A DNA stretch of 64,000 bases, from assembly GCA_012931725.1 (NCBI GenBank), contig CM022949.1, forward strand, positions 25,394,655 to 25,458,654, read 5' to 3'. The DNA comes from Litsea cubeba. Taxonomy: Eukaryota; Streptophyta; Magnoliopsida; Laurales; Lauraceae. The position numbers were made by a program, and so were the translations under genes. Under the pieces are notes generated by a model. It made no database searches and had not been told where the DNA came from. It saw only the letters and a program-made list of their open reading frames with translations. The number at the start of each line of letters is the position of its first letter. Position 1 is the stretch's first letter. Positions 62,901 through 64,000 of the stretch are shown here, piece after piece.

Positions 62901-63948
62901 TGTCAATGGAAAAATACTAATGTACCCTATTAGGGGATATTTGGTATCTTCATATCATTTACATAGGAAACTGGGGGGTTGTAGAGGGATGAAAGGTGTA
63001 AGATAATGGCTAAAGGAGTATGGCCTACAGTGGAGACAACCGAATTTACCCATGTGGATGGATTTACTTTCTTGGGGGAGAGAATAAGAAACTATTTATC
63101 ATAGGATGTGGAAAAACTGATGGCTACTTCCATATATCTATCACTTAACACTTCACTCTTCAACTAGATCCATGCCATTTTTCTAATGACAAACGTTGGA
63201 TCTTTAAACCCCATTTTATTTCCCTTTTGATCGCTCTCAATACCTGCTGCTCCCGAAAGTGTATGTTATCATGAGCAACAAGTTTCTTCTCTTTTTTATT
63301 TTTTTTTTCTCTTTTTCACATCTTTCCTTTTTTCTTCTTTGTTGAATTGAAATAATAAAAAAGTTTTCAAGTTTACTGGTGTGATGTTGAGAGTAGCACT
63401 GGTAAAAGCTTGAATTCAATGCTTTATGTCAGTATCCATGTAGCCTGTAACATTGCTCCAGCTCTGCAGATCCCCCAGGCCGTGGATTAAGTATAACCTC
63501 AAAGTCACACATACTACTATTGGTCACAGGTAGCTACTAGTAGTGTGTATTGGACTGCATTGGGACTTTGTTTTTATGTCAGGGCCATGCCAGTTAGTGG
63601 CTATTCCACAGTGGACACCATTGGGACTCTTCAGGTACCTGGGAGACTTGTGGGTGGCTCTAGGCCTGAACATTAGTCCCAATAATAAGTTGGGTGGACT
63701 TGAAAAGGCTTTGGTTTGCCCCACCCAGTTCATGGCCAGTGCTGAGATATTGATTCTCCTCGTAGGCATTCAAATCAAGTGTAAAGGGTGCTGTGGACAC
63801 CAATTCCTCATGTGGCCGAATGTGAAATTGCGTCCAAAATATTGTGTAATTGTGAATTTGCATATTCTTATTTCAGATGCTTAACAAAGAGCATGAGAAA
63901 GCTGAAGACGCAAAGCCAGCCACCATACCAGCTGCTCCTGGAAGCTAG
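53958..63948 (+). CDS. RPN8: 26S proteasome non-ATPase regulatory subunit RPN8 (PSMD7), with a 1-bp frameshift in exon 2
   Basis: Ten exons: 53958-54144, 54919-55010, 55131-55212, 60525-60621, 61364-61439, 62064-62122, 62234-62356, 62451-62508, 62587-62672, 63877-63948. Conserved blocks in order: [131 protein letters not shown]. RPN8 is the catalytically silent MPN partner of RPN11 in the proteasome lid; the JAMM metal residues are lacking, as expected. Exons sum to 932 nt, one short of 311 codons: after HESMF (54984-54989) the T-run is one base short, so the frame breaks just before the second ATG (54992), and every later exon is in the other frame. Either the gene is disrupted or a homopolymer base is missing from the assembly. 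Intron 3 is 5.3 kb and rich in transposon remains. Confidence 0.93.
55497..55774. repeat. three-copy tandem repeat, 92-93 bp unit, in RPN8 intron 3
   Basis: Units start at 55497, 55589 and 55682. Each contains CTTCCCTGCCTTAA, TTAGGTATTGT.TCCTCTAG and CACAGACCTACC. Copies 2 and 3 are nearly identical; copy 1 is slightly more diverged. Confidence 0.93.
57233..57345. mobile_element. possible short MITE relic with GATACG/CACGG repeats
   Basis: CAGATACGGCACGGACAC on the left is loosely mirrored by GTATCCGTGCATCATAG on the right, with GGATACGATACG between. No clean target duplication. Resembles the other subterminal-repeat hAT elements but is too decayed to assign. Confidence 0.35.
58005..58280. 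mobile_element. palindromic MITE in RPN8 intron 3
   Basis: The left edge CATTTACATATGCAAGTGG is mirrored by CCATATGTAAATG at about 58262-58275. Inner sequence includes GGATGGTAAGGGGTGAAAGG and GGAAGATAATGTGCAAAGGA. A partial copy lies upstream at 57858-57910, an inverted one at 58350-58560 and a diverged one in intron 9 at 62950-63130. The family is therefore multicopy within this single gene. Confidence 0.7.
58350..58560. mobile_element. inverted second copy of the same MITE in RPN8 intron 3
   Basis: Read in reverse it repeats the MITE body: TTATCCTCTCCCTTA, CTCCACCACTGTGAG, GGTTTCACC, GGCCATAC, TTATCTTCCACCTTTCACCC, then TCCATATGTAAATGATATGAA. With the first copy it could form a hairpin of about 150 paired bases in the unspliced transcript. 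Confidence 0.7.
58985..59425 (-). mobile_element. 3' end of an RTE-type LINE, antisense in RPN8 intron 3
   Basis: The minus strand shows the C-terminus of an RTE reverse transcriptase in broken frames: IRKDRI...RIRNECI, GVTSLGDELR, RLKQFGHVQHMP, then WMEVVRIYLKKYKLSKDLA, DRLEWLN and IHVV, followed by a GATGATGATGACGACGACG tail. Tail type and block order are those of plant RTE elements. Stops and frameshifts show it is dead. Sequence above 59425 to about 59600 may be further remnant. Confidence 0.85.
62950..63130. mobile_element. diverged MITE copy in RPN8 intron 9
   Basis: Shares CATTTACATA, GAGGGATGAAAGGTG, AAGATAATG, AAAGGAGTATGGCC and AATAAGAAACTATTT with the intron 3 MITE at 58005. The right inverted edge is not clear. 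Confidence 0.6.
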
Positions 63949-64000
63949 GGATTGACTGTGTGGTGTTTGACACGCACTATGCAAGCTTATACTTAATGGT

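Overview
This is nuclear DNA of a flowering plant. The genes have GT-AG introns, the coding sequences are plant-type (a plastid PSB33-like protein, an AP2/ERF factor, a plant steroleosin-like dehydrogenase, a plant-specific CDK-like kinase), the intergenic DNA is AT-rich, and transposons of plant type are dense. I cannot place it below angiosperm from sequence alone; a magnoliid-like tree genome is only a guess.

Five host genes are supported. (1) A PSB33/LIL8-type thylakoid protein (14.9-17.65 kb, +, 3 exons, 284 aa). (2) An intronless AP2/ERF factor (21.5-22.0 kb, +, 152 aa). (3) An 11-beta-HSD-like / steroleosin-type dehydrogenase (26.9-22.9 kb, -, 6 exons, 352 aa), convergent with the ERF. 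(4) A myristoylation-motif CDK-like kinase of the At1g54610/IBS1 type (31.6-46.1 kb, +, 8 exons, 732 aa). (5) The 26S proteasome lid subunit RPN8 (53.96-63.95 kb, +, 10 exons, about 310 aa), whose exon 2 lacks one base in this sequence. These are unrelated housekeeping and regulatory genes with no sign of a shared pathway.

The rest is transposon territory. From 0.8 to 7.8 kb lie a hAT element made largely of GGTCCG repeats, a diverged tandem segmental duplication, a hAT (with perfect 8-bp target duplication) carrying an exon of a dihydropyrimidinase gene, and a Mutator-like element carrying the start of a TBL/PMR5 gene with a tiny hAT nested inside. From 48.5 to 53.7 kb lie two related Mutator-like elements in tandem, both filled with A-rich degenerate repeats; one carries an ARF-GEF (BIG) exon fragment, the other two CER3/WAX2-like exons with the intron still between them. 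The second ends about 100 bp upstream of the RPN8 TATA box.

The most unusual pattern is twofold. First, four non-autonomous elements in one window carry fragments of four different host genes, and three of these keep exon-intron borders or coding frame. Second, four other hAT-type elements, bounded by 8-bp direct repeats, each have both ends packed with a different short motif (GGTCCG; GGGTC; TCCGGATC/GGAACC; GAATTCG). Two of these sit in introns of the kinase gene. Intron 3 of RPN8 also holds an RTE-type LINE 3' end and a palindromic MITE; intron 1 of the PSB33 gene holds a LINE RNase H remnant.
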